Below, in pieces: positions 42,385 through 51,340 of a stretch of 64,000 bases of DNA. Under the pieces are notes generated by a model. That model worked only from the letters and a program-made list of their open reading frames with translations, did not search any database and was not told the origin of the DNA. A program made the position numbers and the translations under genes. Location: positions 1,178,001 through 1,242,000 of the forward strand of contig NZ_JBNDJK010000001.1 of assembly GCF_050434925.1 (NCBI RefSeq). The letters are read 5' to 3'. This DNA is from Inquilinus ginsengisoli_B. Its GTDB lineage: Bacteria; Pseudomonadota; Alphaproteobacteria; DSM-16000; Inquilinaceae. The number at the start of each line of letters is the position of its first letter. The first letter of the stretch is position 1.

Positions 42385-43299
42385 ATGAAGCGCATCAATC
42401 TGTCGCTGTTCGAGATCGAGGTGTTCCTGCAGGTCGACCGGCTGCGCAGCTTCCGCGCCGCGGCCGAGGCGCTGGGCATGTCGCAGCCGGCGGTCAGCCG
42501 GGCGGTGGCGCGGGCCGAGACGCGGCTGGGTGTCCGCCTGTTCGACCGCAACACCCGGACGGTGGAGCCGACGCCGCAGGGCCGGGAATTCGCCGCCATC
42601 GCCGGCCGGCTGATCGGCGACCTGCGCAGCTCGCTCGACGATCTCGGCGACTATTTCCGCTCGGCCCGCGGCCGCGTCGCCGTAGCCGGGCTGCCTTCGG
42701 TCACGGCCGGGCTGCTGCCGCCGGTGATCGACCGGTTCCGCCGCGGCCATCCGGGCGTGTCGGTCGGCGTCATCGACACGCTGCTCGACGGCGTGGTTGG
42801 CGCGGTGCTGCGCGGCGAGGCCGATCTCGGCATCGCCGGCCGCCCGGCGGCCGACGGCAAGATCGAGTTCACGAGGATCCTGTCGGACCGCTTCGTCGCC
42901 ATCCTGCGCCAGGACCATCCACTGGCGCGGTCTTCGGCCGTCACCTGGGCCGACCTGGCCGGCTTCCCCTTCGTCGCCATGTCGCGGATCACCAGCGTCC
43001 GCCCGCTGACCGACCGCGGCTTCGCCCAGGCCGGAGTGGCGGTGGAGCCGGAGTTCGAGGTCTCGCATCTCGCCACCGCCGGGGCGCTGGTGGCGGCCGG
43101 CCTCGGGGTGACGGCGCTGCCGGTGCTGACCCTGCCGGTGCTGGCCCATCCGGCCCTGACCACGCGGCTGCTGCAGGGGCCGGAGGTGACCCGCGACATC
43201 GGCGTGCTGACCCGGGCGGGCCGGACCTTGTCGCCCGCCGCCGCTGCCTTCCGCGACACGGTCATCGCCTCCGGCACCGACCCCGTATCGCGGGCATGA
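42385..43299 (+). CDS. LysR-family regulator of the CitMHS-AtuA unit
   Basis: A 304-residue LTTR. The winged helix has FLQVDRLRSFRAAAEALGMSQPAVSRAVARAE in parts (about 11-42). The effector domain begins near residue 90 with GRVAVAGLPSVTAGLLPPVI. It resembles the GltC/CynR-like clade. It is divergent from the CitMHS transporter and so is its likely activator. No strong ribosome-binding site is seen before ATG 42385. Confidence 0.9.
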   Translation: MKRINLSLFEIEVFLQVDRLRSFRAAAEALGMSQPAVSRAVARAETRLGVRLFDRNTRTVEPTPQGREFAAIAGRLIGDLRSSLDDLGDYFRSARGRVAVAGLPSVTAGLLPPVIDRFRRGHPGVSVGVIDTLLDGVVGAVLRGEADLGIAGRPAADGKIEFTRILSDRFVAILRQDHPLARSSAVTWADLAGFPFVAMSRITSVRPLTDRGFAQAGVAVEPEFEVSHLATAGALVAAGLGVTALPVLTLPVLAHPALTTRLLQGPEVTRDIGVLTRAGRTLSPAAAAFRDTVIASGTDPVSRA

Positions 43300-43302
43300 A
43301 AA

Positions 43303-43330
43303 AGGCCCGACCGCTGGTGCGGCCGGGCCT
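43303..43330 (-). terminator. Rho-independent terminator of the 43.4 kb secreted-protein gene
   Basis: Stem AGGCCCGACCG / CGGCCGGGCCT with a six-base loop. On the minus strand it is followed by a T run (TTTTTC, the complement of GAAAAA at about 43299-43303). It serves the minus-strand gene at 43354-43806 and lies just beyond the LysR stop, so it could end both transcripts. Confidence 0.8.
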
Positions 43331-43353
43331 CTCCGTCGCCGATGGTGCGGCGA

Positions 43354-43806
43354 TTACTCGGTTGGGGCCGCCTCGTCCGACGGCATGGTCTGGTCCGTCG
43401 GAGCCTGTTGCATTGACGGGGCCTGATCCATCGTCCCCGGCTGCATCGACTGGGCCGGGGCCATCTCGCCGGGCATGGCCTGCCCGGGCATCATCTGCTG
43501 CGGCGTGGCCCCGGCGCTCAGCTGCTGCTGGTTGAGGTTGCGGGTCTGCTCCTGCTCCGCCGCGTTCTGCGCGCTCTTGCTGCCGCGGTGCCGGCGCGGC
43601 GTCTGGGACTGATCCTCGGCACTAGAGGACTGCATGTGCTTGCGGTGGTGGGTGCCCTGAGTCGATTCCGACGGCATGTTCGCGGCGGGAGCCTCGACCG
43701 ACGGCGCCGTTCCGGGCACCGCCGGCTCGGTCCCGGTCTGGGCCAGGGCGGGCGCGGCGGCCAGTGCCGACACGGCGAGGGCGGTAAAGACAAAACTCCT
43801 GCGCAT
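43354..43806 (-). CDS. Secreted low-complexity protein, paralogue A
   Basis: A 150-residue exported protein. The signal peptide (MRRSFVFTALAVSALAAAPALA, cleaved before QTG) leads into a Gln/Pro/Met/Ser-rich, His-containing body of low complexity (for example HHRKHMQSSS and MMPGQAMPGEMAP). It shares the motif EQEQTRNLNQQQLS with the protein at 44238-44468. ATG 43806 was chosen; an in-frame ATG 12 bases upstream overlaps the GGAG site. A terminator follows it. No family is recognised, but it is probably disordered and cell-envelope located. Confidence 0.75.
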   Translation of the reverse strand: MRRSFVFTALAVSALAAAPALAQTGTEPAVPGTAPSVEAPAANMPSESTQGTHHRKHMQSSSAEDQSQTPRRHRGSKSAQNAAEQEQTRNLNQQQLSAGATPQQMMPGQAMPGEMAPAQSMQPGTMDQAPSMQQAPTDQTMPSDEAAPTE

Positions 43807-44066
43807 AAAGGTCTCCATCGAGGGATGCCTGATGATCGGGGCCACAGGCACAGACGGCCGCGGCGCGTGATCCGATCCACTCCCTAACGAGGAGTGCAGC
43901 GATACCGATCCGAGAAAAGTGCTTTCATGAACGATATTTCATGTTGGCCGCGCTTCGTCTGGCTAAGCCAAAAAGCAAATCCTGGACGGGGCGCCAAGTT
44001 GTTGTCTCTCTCGGCAAGCGAGGCGTTGTCAGAATTCGATCACTGGACCGACATCCGCTTTCTACT

Positions 44067-44105
44067 CTCCCCCTCCCCTTGGGTGTATGGACCGGGGAGG
44101 GGGAG
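44067..44105. repeat. C/G-run hairpin
   Basis: CTCCCCCTCCCC (44067-44078) and GGGGAGGGGGAG (44094-44105) form a perfect 12-base stem around a 15-base loop. It resembles the CCCCTCCCCC-type repeat found at 63170-63327. Role unknown. Confidence 0.55.
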
Positions 44106-44144
44106 GATGAAGGGCATGGGCCGCTGCCTGGCGTGCACGAAAAA

Positions 44145-44172
44145 AGGCCCGGCTGCCTGAGCAGCCGGGCCT
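44145..44172 (-). terminator. Rho-independent terminator of paralogue B
   Basis: Perfect 12-base stem AGGCCCGGCTGC / GCAGCCGGGCCT with a CTGA loop. On the minus strand a T run follows (complement of AAAAAA at 44140-44145). It ends the 44238-44468 gene. Confidence 0.88.
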
Positions 44173-44237
44173 CGCGGGCCGCGGACCTCGCCTCGGAAGG
44201 GGGGGTGGAAGCGAGGGCCTGTTGCAGCCCGAACCGA

Positions 44238-44468
44238 TTACTGCGTTTTGCTCAGCTGCTCCTGGTTCAGCTTGCGGGTCTGGTCCTGCTCGCTGCTGGC
44301 GCTGCGATGCGTCGACGCCTTGTGATGATGGGGCCCGGCCATGTGGTGGGTCTTCATCTTCATCGGTGCGTCGGCGGCCGGTGCCGCGGGGGTCTGCGCC
44401 ATCGCCAAGGCCGGGGCCAAGGCCAAGGCGGGCACCGCGAGAACGGCGAACAGAAGGCTCCTGCGCAT
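44238..44468 (-). CDS. Secreted small protein, paralogue B
   Basis: A 76-residue exported protein. The signal peptide (MRRSLLFAVLAVPALALAPALAMA, cleavage before QTP) is followed by a His-rich stretch (KTHHMAGPHHHK) and EQDQTRKLNQEQLSKTQ. The last part matches the motif in paralogue A. Both start with MRRS, and both have an in-frame ATGGAG in front, so gene start layout is conserved as well. Its own strong terminator lies downstream. It may bind metal through the His cluster, which is inference. Confidence 0.78.
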   Translation of the reverse strand: MRRSLLFAVLAVPALALAPALAMAQTPAAPAADAPMKMKTHHMAGPHHHKASTHRSASSEQDQTRKLNQEQLSKTQ

Positions 44469-44649
44469 GTGAACGATCTCCATCGGGGGGACAACGAAGA
44501 TCGGAGGAGAGGCGGGGCGGGAGGCCACGTCTTGGCTCCGACGAACGAACCCTACGTCGCCGGAGCTAACGCCCTGGTGGGCGGAAGATGAAATCCACGT
44601 AACGATCGGGGCCGAGCGAAGCGGGGGAGATCGCCGTCGTGAACACAGA

Positions 44650-44678
44650 TTGCCTCTCCCGCCTGGCGGGAGAGGCAA
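44650..44678. terminator. Strong hairpin downstream of ftsK
   Basis: TTGCCTCTCCCGCC and GGCGGGAGAGGCAA pair perfectly over 14 bases. It lies 33 bases past the ftsK stop and is well placed to protect or end its mRNA. No T run follows on either strand, so it is not a classic intrinsic terminator and may instead be a REP-type repeat. Confidence 0.5.
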
Positions 44679-44710
44679 CAGGAGGACACCTGCTGTCGGG
44701 AACCGCCGGA

Positions 44711-47363
44711 TCAATGATTCCCGGTCAGCACTTCGCGCTTGCCGACATGGTTGGCCGGGCTGACCACGCCCTCCTGCTCCATCCGGTCGATCAGCCGGGC
44801 GGCGCGGTTGTAGCCGATCTGCAGGTGGCGCTGGATGAAGCTGGTCGACGCCTTGCGCTCGCGCGCCACCAGGGCCACCGCCTGGTCGTACAGGTCGTCG
44901 CCCGAGCCGCCCTCGCCGTCCAGCGCCAGCGCGTCGAAGCTGCCGCCGTCGTCCTGGTCCTCCAGCACCGAGTCGTTGTAGGACGGCTCGCCCTGGGCCT
45001 TGAGGTGGCGCACCGTCTCCTCGACCTCTCCGTCGGAGACGAAGGGGCCGTGCACGCGGGTGATGCGGCCGCCGCCGGCCATGTACAGCATGTCGCCCTG
45101 GCCCAGCAGCTGCTCGGCCCCGCCCTCGCCGAGGATGGTGCGGCTGTCGATCTTGGAGGTGACCTGGAAGCTGATGCGGGTCGGGAAGTTGGCCTTGATC
45201 GTGCCGGTAATGACGTCGACCGAGGGGCGCTGCGTCGCCATGATCAGGTGGATGCCGGCGGCGCGGGCCATCTGCGCCAGCCGCTGGATCAGCGCCTCGA
45301 TGTCCTTGCCCGCCACCAGCATCAGGTCGGCCATCTCGTCGACGATGATGACGATGTAGGGCAGCTCGGTCAGGTCGATCGGCTGGTCTTCGAAGATCGG
45401 CTTGCCGGTGTCCGGGTCGAAACCGGTCTGCACCCGCCGGGTCAGCACCTCGCCCTTGGCCTTGGCCTCGCGCAGCCGCTGGTTATAGCCCTCGATGTTG
45501 CGGACGCCGACCTTGGACATGGATCGGTAGCGGTCCTCCATCTCGCGCACCGCCCATTTCAGGGCGACCACCGACTTCTTCGGGTCGGTGACGACGGGGG
45601 CGAGCAGGTGCGGGATGCCCTCGTAGATCGAGAGCTCGAGCATCTTCGGGTCGACCATGATGAAGCGCACCTTGTCCGGCGGCAGCCGGAACAGCAGCGA
45701 CAGGATCATGGTGTTGATCGCGACCGACTTGCCCGAGCCGGTGGTGCCGGCGACCAGCAGATGGGGCATGCGGGCCAGATCGGCGATGATCGGGCCGCCG
45801 CCGATGTCCTTGCCGAGCACCAGGCCCAGCTTCGAGCCGGCCTTGTCCATCTGGTCGGAGCCGAGCAGCTCGCGCAGCAGCACCATCTCGCGCTTCTGGT
45901 TCGGCAGCTCGATGCCGATGACGTTGCGGCCGGGCACCACGGCGACGCGGACCGACACCGCGCTCATCGACCGGGCGATGTCGTCGGCCAGGCCGATGAC
46001 GCGGCTGGACTTGGTGCCGGGCGCCGGCTCCAGCTCGTACAAAGTGACCACCGGGCCGGGATTGACCTTCACGATCGAGCCGCGGACGCCGAAATCGCTC
46101 AGCACCTGCTCCAGCGCCGCGGCGTTCTGCTCCAGCACCCGCGGGTCGGTCACGGCCGGGCGCTTGGTCGGGTCCGGCATGGTCAGCAGGTCGAGCGGCG
46201 GCAGCTCATACGTGTCGGGCGGCGCCAGCTCGAAGCTGGTCTGGCGCGGCGGCGGCGCGGCGGGACGGCGGGGCGCCGGCTCGATCGCGGCGGGGGCGAC
46301 GCGTTGCGGTGACGGCATCGGGGCAATGGGGCGGCGCGGCGGCTCTTCCACCGGGCGCAGCGAGGGCAGGTCGATCAGGTCGTCGTCCTCCTCCTCGGGC
46401 ATGTCCTCGGGTTCGGTGCGGCCGCCGCCGATGATGAGCGGCGGGCGCGCCGGAGCGCGCTCCTCCTCCTCGTCTCCGTCTTCCGGATCGCCGATCCGCG
46501 GGCCCGGGCGGGTTGGCGCGGGCGAAGCGCGGCCGCGCCGCCGGGCCGGCGCCGGGCATGGCGAAGGCCGCCGGGGCCGCCGGCGCGGGCTCGCGCCGCA
46601 TCATGCTGGAGGCGACGGTGCCGGCGCCGTGCAGCGTGCGCAGGCCCAGCCATTGCAGCACCCGGCCGATCGCGCGCATCAGGGTTCCCGTGACCGACGC
46701 GCCGGCGCGGGCGCCGGCGCCGGTCACCGATCCGACCCGGTGCCATTCGGTCGAGGACAGGCCCAGCGCGATCAGCACCAGCAGCAGGCCGACGGCGCCG
46801 GTGGCCAGCGCCAGCCACGAGGTGGCGACCGGCCCGGCCGAAAGAATCACGGTGTCGGAGATCCGCTTCAGGATCATCGACCCGACGGCGCCGCCCAGCG
46901 AGCCGCGCTCGGCCCAGCCCTCGATCGCCGGCAGCGGCGACAGGCCGGCGGCCAGGAACAGCACGCCGAACAGCAGGCTGGTGACCCGCCACCACACCCG
47001 GTCCAGCGGCTGGTGCCGCATCAGCCGCCAAGCCCAGAACAGCGGCAGCACGGCCAGCAGGAAGGCGCCGATGCCCAGCGTCTGGATCAGGAGGTCGGCG
47101 ACATGCGCGCCGGGCCGGCCCAGCAGGTTGGCGGCGGGCCCCGCCTTGGCGGTGTTCCAGGACGGGTCGGTCGGGGAATAGCTGACCAGGGCGACCAGCA
47201 GGCCGCAGCCGAACACGGCGATGCCCAGGCCGCTCAGCTCGCGCACCCGGTTGCGCAGGAACTCCCGCACCACCGGGGGCAGGAAGGAGCGCTTGCTCGA
47301 GGCGGCGCGGCCGGAGCTGCGCGTCACCGCGGTGCGGCGGGATGAGGTTCCGGCCATCGTCAT
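44711..47363 (-). CDS. ftsK: DNA translocase FtsK, interrupted by one frameshift
   Basis: A septal DNA pump that clears and dimer-resolves chromosome ends. The N-terminal frame (47363 to about 46500) has four membrane helices and YSPTDPSWNTA. The distal frame (in frame from about 46520, stop 44711) has the RecA-like motor with Walker A GTTGSGKSVAI, Walker B IVIIVDEMADLM and the C-terminal gamma winged helix ASTSFIQRHLQIGYNRAARLI. The two frames join in a proline-rich linker near 46490-46580. The span of 2653 bases is one more than a multiple of three, so one surplus base (or two missing) separates them. The start overlaps the aminotransferase stop (ATGA). Confidence 0.9.
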
Positions 47364-48580
47364 TCTGCCGCCTCGGCTAGGATCTCGCCGACCCGGGTCA
47401 GGGCGCGCCCGACCGTCTCGGCGTCATGGACCACGGCGATGCGCAGCCAGCGTCGGCCGATCTCCGGCCGGTCCAGGCGCGTGATGTAGCCGCCGGGCAG
47501 GGTGCGGATCGCAGCCTCGGCCCACAGCCGGCGCGCCGCGGCCTCGCCGTCGCCGACATCGAGCCACAGGAAGAAGCCGCCCTCCGGCCGGCGGAAGCCG
47601 AAGCGACCGCCCAGCGCCGCCTCGGCGGCATCGAACTTGGCCCGGTACAGCGCCCGGTTTTCGGCGACATGGGCGTCATCGGCCCACAGCGCGGCAGAGG
47701 CGGCCTGGATCGGCAGCGGCATGCCGGCGGCGGAATGGCTGCGCAGCCGCAGGAAGGTGGCCACCAGCGCCGGGTCGCCGGCGACGAAGCCGCTGCGCAG
47801 CCCGGCCGCGTTCGACCGCTTCGACAGCGAGTGGAACACCAGCAGGTTGTCCAGCGACCCGCCGTCGCGGCCGGCCGCGACCTCCAGCACGCCCACCGGC
47901 GGGTCGCGGTCGTAGATCTCGGCGTAGCACTCGTCGGCCGCCAGGATGAAGCCGTGCGTCCGGGCCAGGCCGATGGCGCGGTCGAGATAGCCCCGGCTGG
48001 CGACGGCGCCCTGCGGGTTGGTCGGGTTGCACAGGTAGAGCAACTTCAGCCGCGCCAGCAGCGCCGTGTCGGCCTCCAGCGCGTCGAGGTCGGGCAGGAA
48101 GCCGGTGGCGGGTCCGGCCGGCAGGAACACCGGCTCGGCCCCGGCCATCACCGCGGCGCCCTCATAGGGGGCGTAGAACGGGTCGGGCAGGGCCACGGCC
48201 GGCACCTGGTTGGCGCCGGGGCGGTGATCGACCGCCAGCTCGGCAACCAGGAACAGCGCCTCGCGGGTGCCGGACAGCGGCAGAATATGGGCCGGGTCGG
48301 CCAAGCCATCGGGCAGGTTGAACCGGCGCTGCAGCCAGCCGGCGCAGGCCTCGCGGAAGGCCGGGGTGCCGGCCACCGGCGGGTAGCGGTTCCAGCTGCC
48401 GGCATTGGCGGCCAGGATCTCGGCCAGGAAAGCCGGCGGCTGGTGCTGCGGCTCGCCGACCGACATGGCCAGCGGCGTCACCCCTTCCGGCGGCGAGACG
48501 CTGGACAAGAGCGTCGCGAGGCGCGCGAACGGATAGTCCGCTAGCCGTTCCAGTGCGTCGTTGAGTCGGCCGCCCCGCAT
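47360..48580 (-). CDS. PLP aminotransferase, DapC-like (N-succinyldiaminopimelate aminotransferase type)
   Basis: A 406-residue fold-type I aminotransferase. LAMSVGEPQHQPPAFLAEIL opens the domain, and SGTREALFLVAELA, LCNPTNPQGAV, DECYAEIY and the PLP-lysine FHSLSKRSNAAGLRSGFV follow. It belongs to the group annotated as DapC, which makes N-succinyl-LL-2,6-diaminoheptanedioate for lysine and cell-wall synthesis. ATG 48580 is favoured over GTG 48595 for lack of spacing at the GTG. It is coupled to ftsK by an ATGA overlap, a pairing common in alphaproteobacteria. Confidence 0.88.
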   Translation of the reverse strand: MRGGRLNDALERLADYPFARLATLLSSVSPPEGVTPLAMSVGEPQHQPPAFLAEILAANAGSWNRYPPVAGTPAFREACAGWLQRRFNLPDGLADPAHILPLSGTREALFLVAELAVDHRPGANQVPAVALPDPFYAPYEGAAVMAGAEPVFLPAGPATGFLPDLDALEADTALLARLKLLYLCNPTNPQGAVASRGYLDRAIGLARTHGFILAADECYAEIYDRDPPVGVLEVAAGRDGGSLDNLLVFHSLSKRSNAAGLRSGFVAGDPALVATFLRLRSHSAAGMPLPIQAASAALWADDAHVAENRALYRAKFDAAEAALGGRFGFRRPEGGFFLWLDVGDGEAAARRLWAEAAIRTLPGGYITRLDRPEIGRRWLRIAVVHDAETVGRALTRVGEILAEAAE

Positions 48581-48844
48581 GCTCTTCTGCAACACCCTCT
48601 GCCGCGTCGGACCGGCTGCGCCGGCCTCTTTCCTCGCTTCCGGCGGCCGGTGCCGCCGCGAAACAGCTCTTAGATTCCAATCACTTTATCCAATCTTCTG
48701 ACCTCTCCTGTCAAATCCGGCGTGGCCGGGCGGCCGGTCCGGCGCGCTTTTCCGGCCACGCTGTGGCCGGTCCGGCACGGTCGGAGAACGCTCGGACGAA
48801 TCACGAACGAATCAGGATCGGCAAGCGACGGGATATTGCCGGGG

Positions 48845-48991
48845 TCAGGGACCGAACGGGATCGACAGCGACATCAGGCTGCCGGCGCCGCCGGACGAGC
48901 CCCAGCTGCCGCCGGCGGCGACTCCGACTCCGCGCCGCTCGGAGCACCCTGCGGCCAGCATCAGGAGACATAGGAGAAGAATCCGGACCAT
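48845..48991 (-). CDS. Small putative lipoprotein (48 residues)
   Basis: MVRILLLCLLMLAAGC is a complete lipoprotein signal with the lipobox LAAGC at 12-16, so the mature chain starts at Cys16. The rest is Gly/Ser-rich, with VGVAAGGSWGSSGG. It is too short for most gene callers. ATG 48991 and TGA 48845-48847 give 49 codons. A Glu/Asp outer-membrane-sorting signal is not present at +2 (Ser), so it should be sorted outward by Lol. It lies between the aminotransferase and the UbiH-type gene. Confidence 0.65.
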   Translation of the reverse strand: MVRILLLCLLMLAAGCSERRGVGVAAGGSWGSSGGAGSLMSLSIPFGP

Positions 48992-49084
48992 GCTGAAATG
49001 CTACCACGAAATCGCGGCCGGACACCCGGTCATGTGACACGCGGCCACTGGACAGCGCGGCACCGCGCTCCGATGCTGCGCGCC

Positions 49085-50314
49085 ATGAACGATAGCACCT
49101 CCTTGCGCGCCCAGGTCGCGGTGGTCGGCGGCGGTCTCGCCGGGGCGACCATGGCGGCCGCCCTCGGCCAGGCCGGGATCGATACCGTGATCCTGGACCA
49201 GGAACCGGCGACCGCCCGCACCCTGCCGGAGTTCGATGGCCGCACCACCGCGCTGTCCTACGGCTCACGCCGGATCGTCGCCTCAGCCGGGCTGTGGGAT
49301 GCGGTGGCGGGCCAAGCCGAGCCGATCCTCGACATCCGCATCGCCGATGGCCGCGCCCCGGTGTTCCTGCATTTCGACCATCAGGAGATGGCCGTCGAAT
49401 CGGATGGCGCGCCATTCGGCCACATCGTCGAGAACCGGCTGCTGCGGCTGGCGCAGTTCGAGCGGCTGGACGCCCTGCCGGCGGTGCGCCACGTCGCCCC
49501 GGCCAAGGTGGTGGCGGTCGAGACCGGCACCGGCCATGCTGCCGTGGCCCTGGCCGACGGAAGGGTGGTGCGGGCCGACCTGGTCATCGGCGCCGACGGC
49601 CGCGGCTCCTTCACCCGCCAGCAGCTCGGCATCCCGGCGCGCAGCTTCGCCTACCGGCAGAAGGCGGTGGTCTGCGTCATGGCGCATGCCGAGCCGCATG
49701 AGGGTGTGGCGGTCGAGCATTTCCTGCCGGCCGGCCCCTTCGCCGTGCTGCCGATGACCGACGACGCCGAGGGCAACCACCGCTCCTCGATCGTCTGGAC
49801 CGAGCATCCGGACACCGCCGACGACTTGGTGCATCGGCCGGTGGCCGCCTTCGACGCGGCGCTGCAGGCCACGGTGGGCGACTGGCTGGGGCCGGTGCGG
49901 ACCCTGGGCAAGCGCTTCACCTATCCGCTCGGCGTCGTCCATGCCCGGCGCTACGGCGCCCGGCGGGCGGCGCTGATCGGCGAGGCGGCGCATGCCATCC
50001 ACCCGATCGCCGGCCAGGGCCTCAATCTCGGCCTGCGCGACATCGCCGTGCTGACCGAGCTCCTGGTCGAGCGCAGCCGCCTCGGCCTCGACCTCGGCGA
50101 CCCCACGATGCTGCGGCGCTACGAGCAGGCGCGGCGGCCGGACAACGTCGCCATGATCCTGGCGACCGACGGGCTGAACCGGCTGTTCTCGACCGACCTG
50201 GCCCCAGTGCAGCTGGCCCGCGACCTCGGCCTCGCCGCCGTCGGCCGCCTGCCGCCGGTCAAGCGCTTCTTCATGCGCCAGGCGATGGGGCTGGGCGCGC
50301 GGTCGCGGTCCTGA
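49085..50314 (+). CDS. UbiH/UbiF-family FAD-dependent hydroxylase
   Basis: A 409-residue flavoprotein monooxygenase of the UbiH/VisC group in ubiquinone synthesis. FAD motif VVGGGLAGATMAAALGQAG (about 12-30), DG motif VIGADGRGSFTRQQLG and GD motif LIGEAAHAIHPIAGQGLNLGLRDI are all intact (seen in parts). It hydroxylates the ring of a polyprenyl precursor with NAD(P)H and O2. The start is ATG 49085. Which of the ring positions it serves cannot be told, because alphaproteobacteria use UbiL/UbiM/UbiH variants. Confidence 0.88.
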   Translation: MNDSTSLRAQVAVVGGGLAGATMAAALGQAGIDTVILDQEPATARTLPEFDGRTTALSYGSRRIVASAGLWDAVAGQAEPILDIRIADGRAPVFLHFDHQEMAVESDGAPFGHIVENRLLRLAQFERLDALPAVRHVAPAKVVAVETGTGHAAVALADGRVVRADLVIGADGRGSFTRQQLGIPARSFAYRQKAVVCVMAHAEPHEGVAVEHFLPAGPFAVLPMTDDAEGNHRSSIVWTEHPDTADDLVHRPVAAFDAALQATVGDWLGPVRTLGKRFTYPLGVVHARRYGARRAALIGEAAHAIHPIAGQGLNLGLRDIAVLTELLVERSRLGLDLGDPTMLRRYEQARRPDNVAMILATDGLNRLFSTDLAPVQLARDLGLAAVGRLPPVKRFFMRQAMGLGARSRS

Positions 50315-50332
50315 CGGGGCACCCCACGTCCG

Positions 50333-50758
50333 TTACGGCGTGGGAACGTGAAAGGCCGTCGCTGCAATCACGACCGCGGCGAAGGCGTAGGCGAATGAAA
50401 ACACGGCCAGCGCCGCCGCGGCCGGCATAGCGCCCTGCGCGCGGGAAAACAGCACGCTGACAAGGATGATCTGCAGCACCAGGAAGATGGTGTAGATCCC
50501 CCCGTCGGCCCCCCAGAACCCCGGCTCTCCCAAGAGTCCGGCGACCACGACGAGGGCTTGGCTGGCCGCGACCGGGATCAGGAACACCAGCAGGCGCGGT
50601 TGCCGTCGGACGACCCCGACGAGCGATCCCACGGCGAGGCAGATCACGCCCAAGGCGGGAACGGCCGTGAACGATCCCAGCAGGAACGGCCATCGGATCG
50701 AGGAGAAGAAGTACTCCGGCAGGTAGGCGGAAAGCCGGATGACGTCGTCCATGTCCAA
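50333..50758 (-). CDS. Small polytopic membrane protein
   Basis: A 141-residue protein with four hydrophobic segments (about 26-46, 57-75, 84-104 and 113-135), separated by short loops with VVRRQPR and SRAQG. It has no signal peptide or conserved motif known to me. ATG 50758 or 50752. It is convergent with the UbiH-type gene, and its promoter region is short (50759-50790). Confidence 0.65.
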   Translation of the reverse strand: MDMDDVIRLSAYLPEYFFSSIRWPFLLGSFTAVPALGVICLAVGSLVGVVRRQPRLLVFLIPVAASQALVVVAGLLGEPGFWGADGGIYTIFLVLQIILVSVLFSRAQGAMPAAAALAVFSFAYAFAAVVIAATAFHVPTP

Positions 50759-50790
50759 CCTCCGGTCCCCGCGGCACTCGATCCGAAGGG

Positions 50791-51327
50791 CTATGTCAGC
50801 GGATAGCTCTCCAAGATCTCATAGACCGCGCCCTCGCGGCCGACATGGCTCTGGTACAGATGGAAAGCGTCGACCGGGAAGGGCTCGGCGCGGAACGGGC
50901 CGTGCTCCAGCAGCCAGCGCTCGACCCGCTCGGCCGGCGCCTGGCGCAGCCGGGCCAGGGTGACGTGCGGGGCATAGCTGCGATCGTCCGGCGGCTGGCC
51001 GGCGGCGACCAGGGCGCGGTCGACCTTGGCATGCAGGAAGTGCAGCGCCGGCTCCGCCGCCACCCCGGCCCACAGGATCGAGGCGGCGCGCTTCGTGCCG
51101 AACCGGCCGACGCCGTCCAGCGCCAGGCTGAAGCCGGGGGCGGCGATGGCGTGCAGCGCCTCGTCGATCTCCTCCGCCTCCAGCGCGTCGACCTCGCCGA
51201 TGAAGCGCAGGGTCAGGTGGAAATCGGCCGGGTTGGTCCAGCGCGCCCCGGGCACGCCGCCCTGCAGCAGGGTCAGGCGGGGCCGCAGCGCGGCGGGAAT
51301 GGCAATGGCGATGAAGAGTCGGAGCAT
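50791..51327 (-). CDS. thpR: RNA 2',3'-cyclic phosphodiesterase (LigT/ThpR)
   Basis: A 178-residue 2H phosphoesterase that opens 2',3'-cyclic phosphates on RNA ends. The two HxT motifs are His37-Leu-Thr39 in FHLTLRFIGE and His121-Val-Thr123 in HVTLARLR, with the expected ~84-residue spacing. MLRLFIAIAIPAALR is the typical N-terminus. It follows the FtrA-type gene by 13 bases on the same strand. Confidence 0.92.
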   Translation of the reverse strand: MLRLFIAIAIPAALRPRLTLLQGGVPGARWTNPADFHLTLRFIGEVDALEAEEIDEALHAIAAPGFSLALDGVGRFGTKRAASILWAGVAAEPALHFLHAKVDRALVAAGQPPDDRSYAPHVTLARLRQAPAERVERWLLEHGPFRAEPFPVDAFHLYQSHVGREGAVYEILESYPLT

Positions 51328-51340
51328 GGGCGTTGCCTGG

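Larger units (their letters stand above)
43807..44237. other. Gap between the two secreted-protein genes with hairpins
   Basis: A 431-base stretch without a convincing gene. The left part (43880-43990) is AT-richer and should hold the promoter of paralogue A. It also contains a 12-base-stem hairpin (44067-44105) and the terminator of paralogue B (44145-44172). Open frames in it have no ribosome-binding site. Confidence 0.45.

Noticed and set aside
40048..43149. Very long minus-strand open frame across AtuA, CitMHS and LysR
   Set aside because: It is an out-of-frame shadow rich in Arg, Gly, Ala and Pro and spans several real genes, including one on the other strand.
40389..43535. Very long + strand open frame over the same region
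   Set aside because: Same cause; only its last part overlaps a true gene (LysR), which is in another frame.
43894..44160. + strand frame between the secreted-protein genes
   Set aside because: It crosses two hairpins and has no ribosome-binding site.
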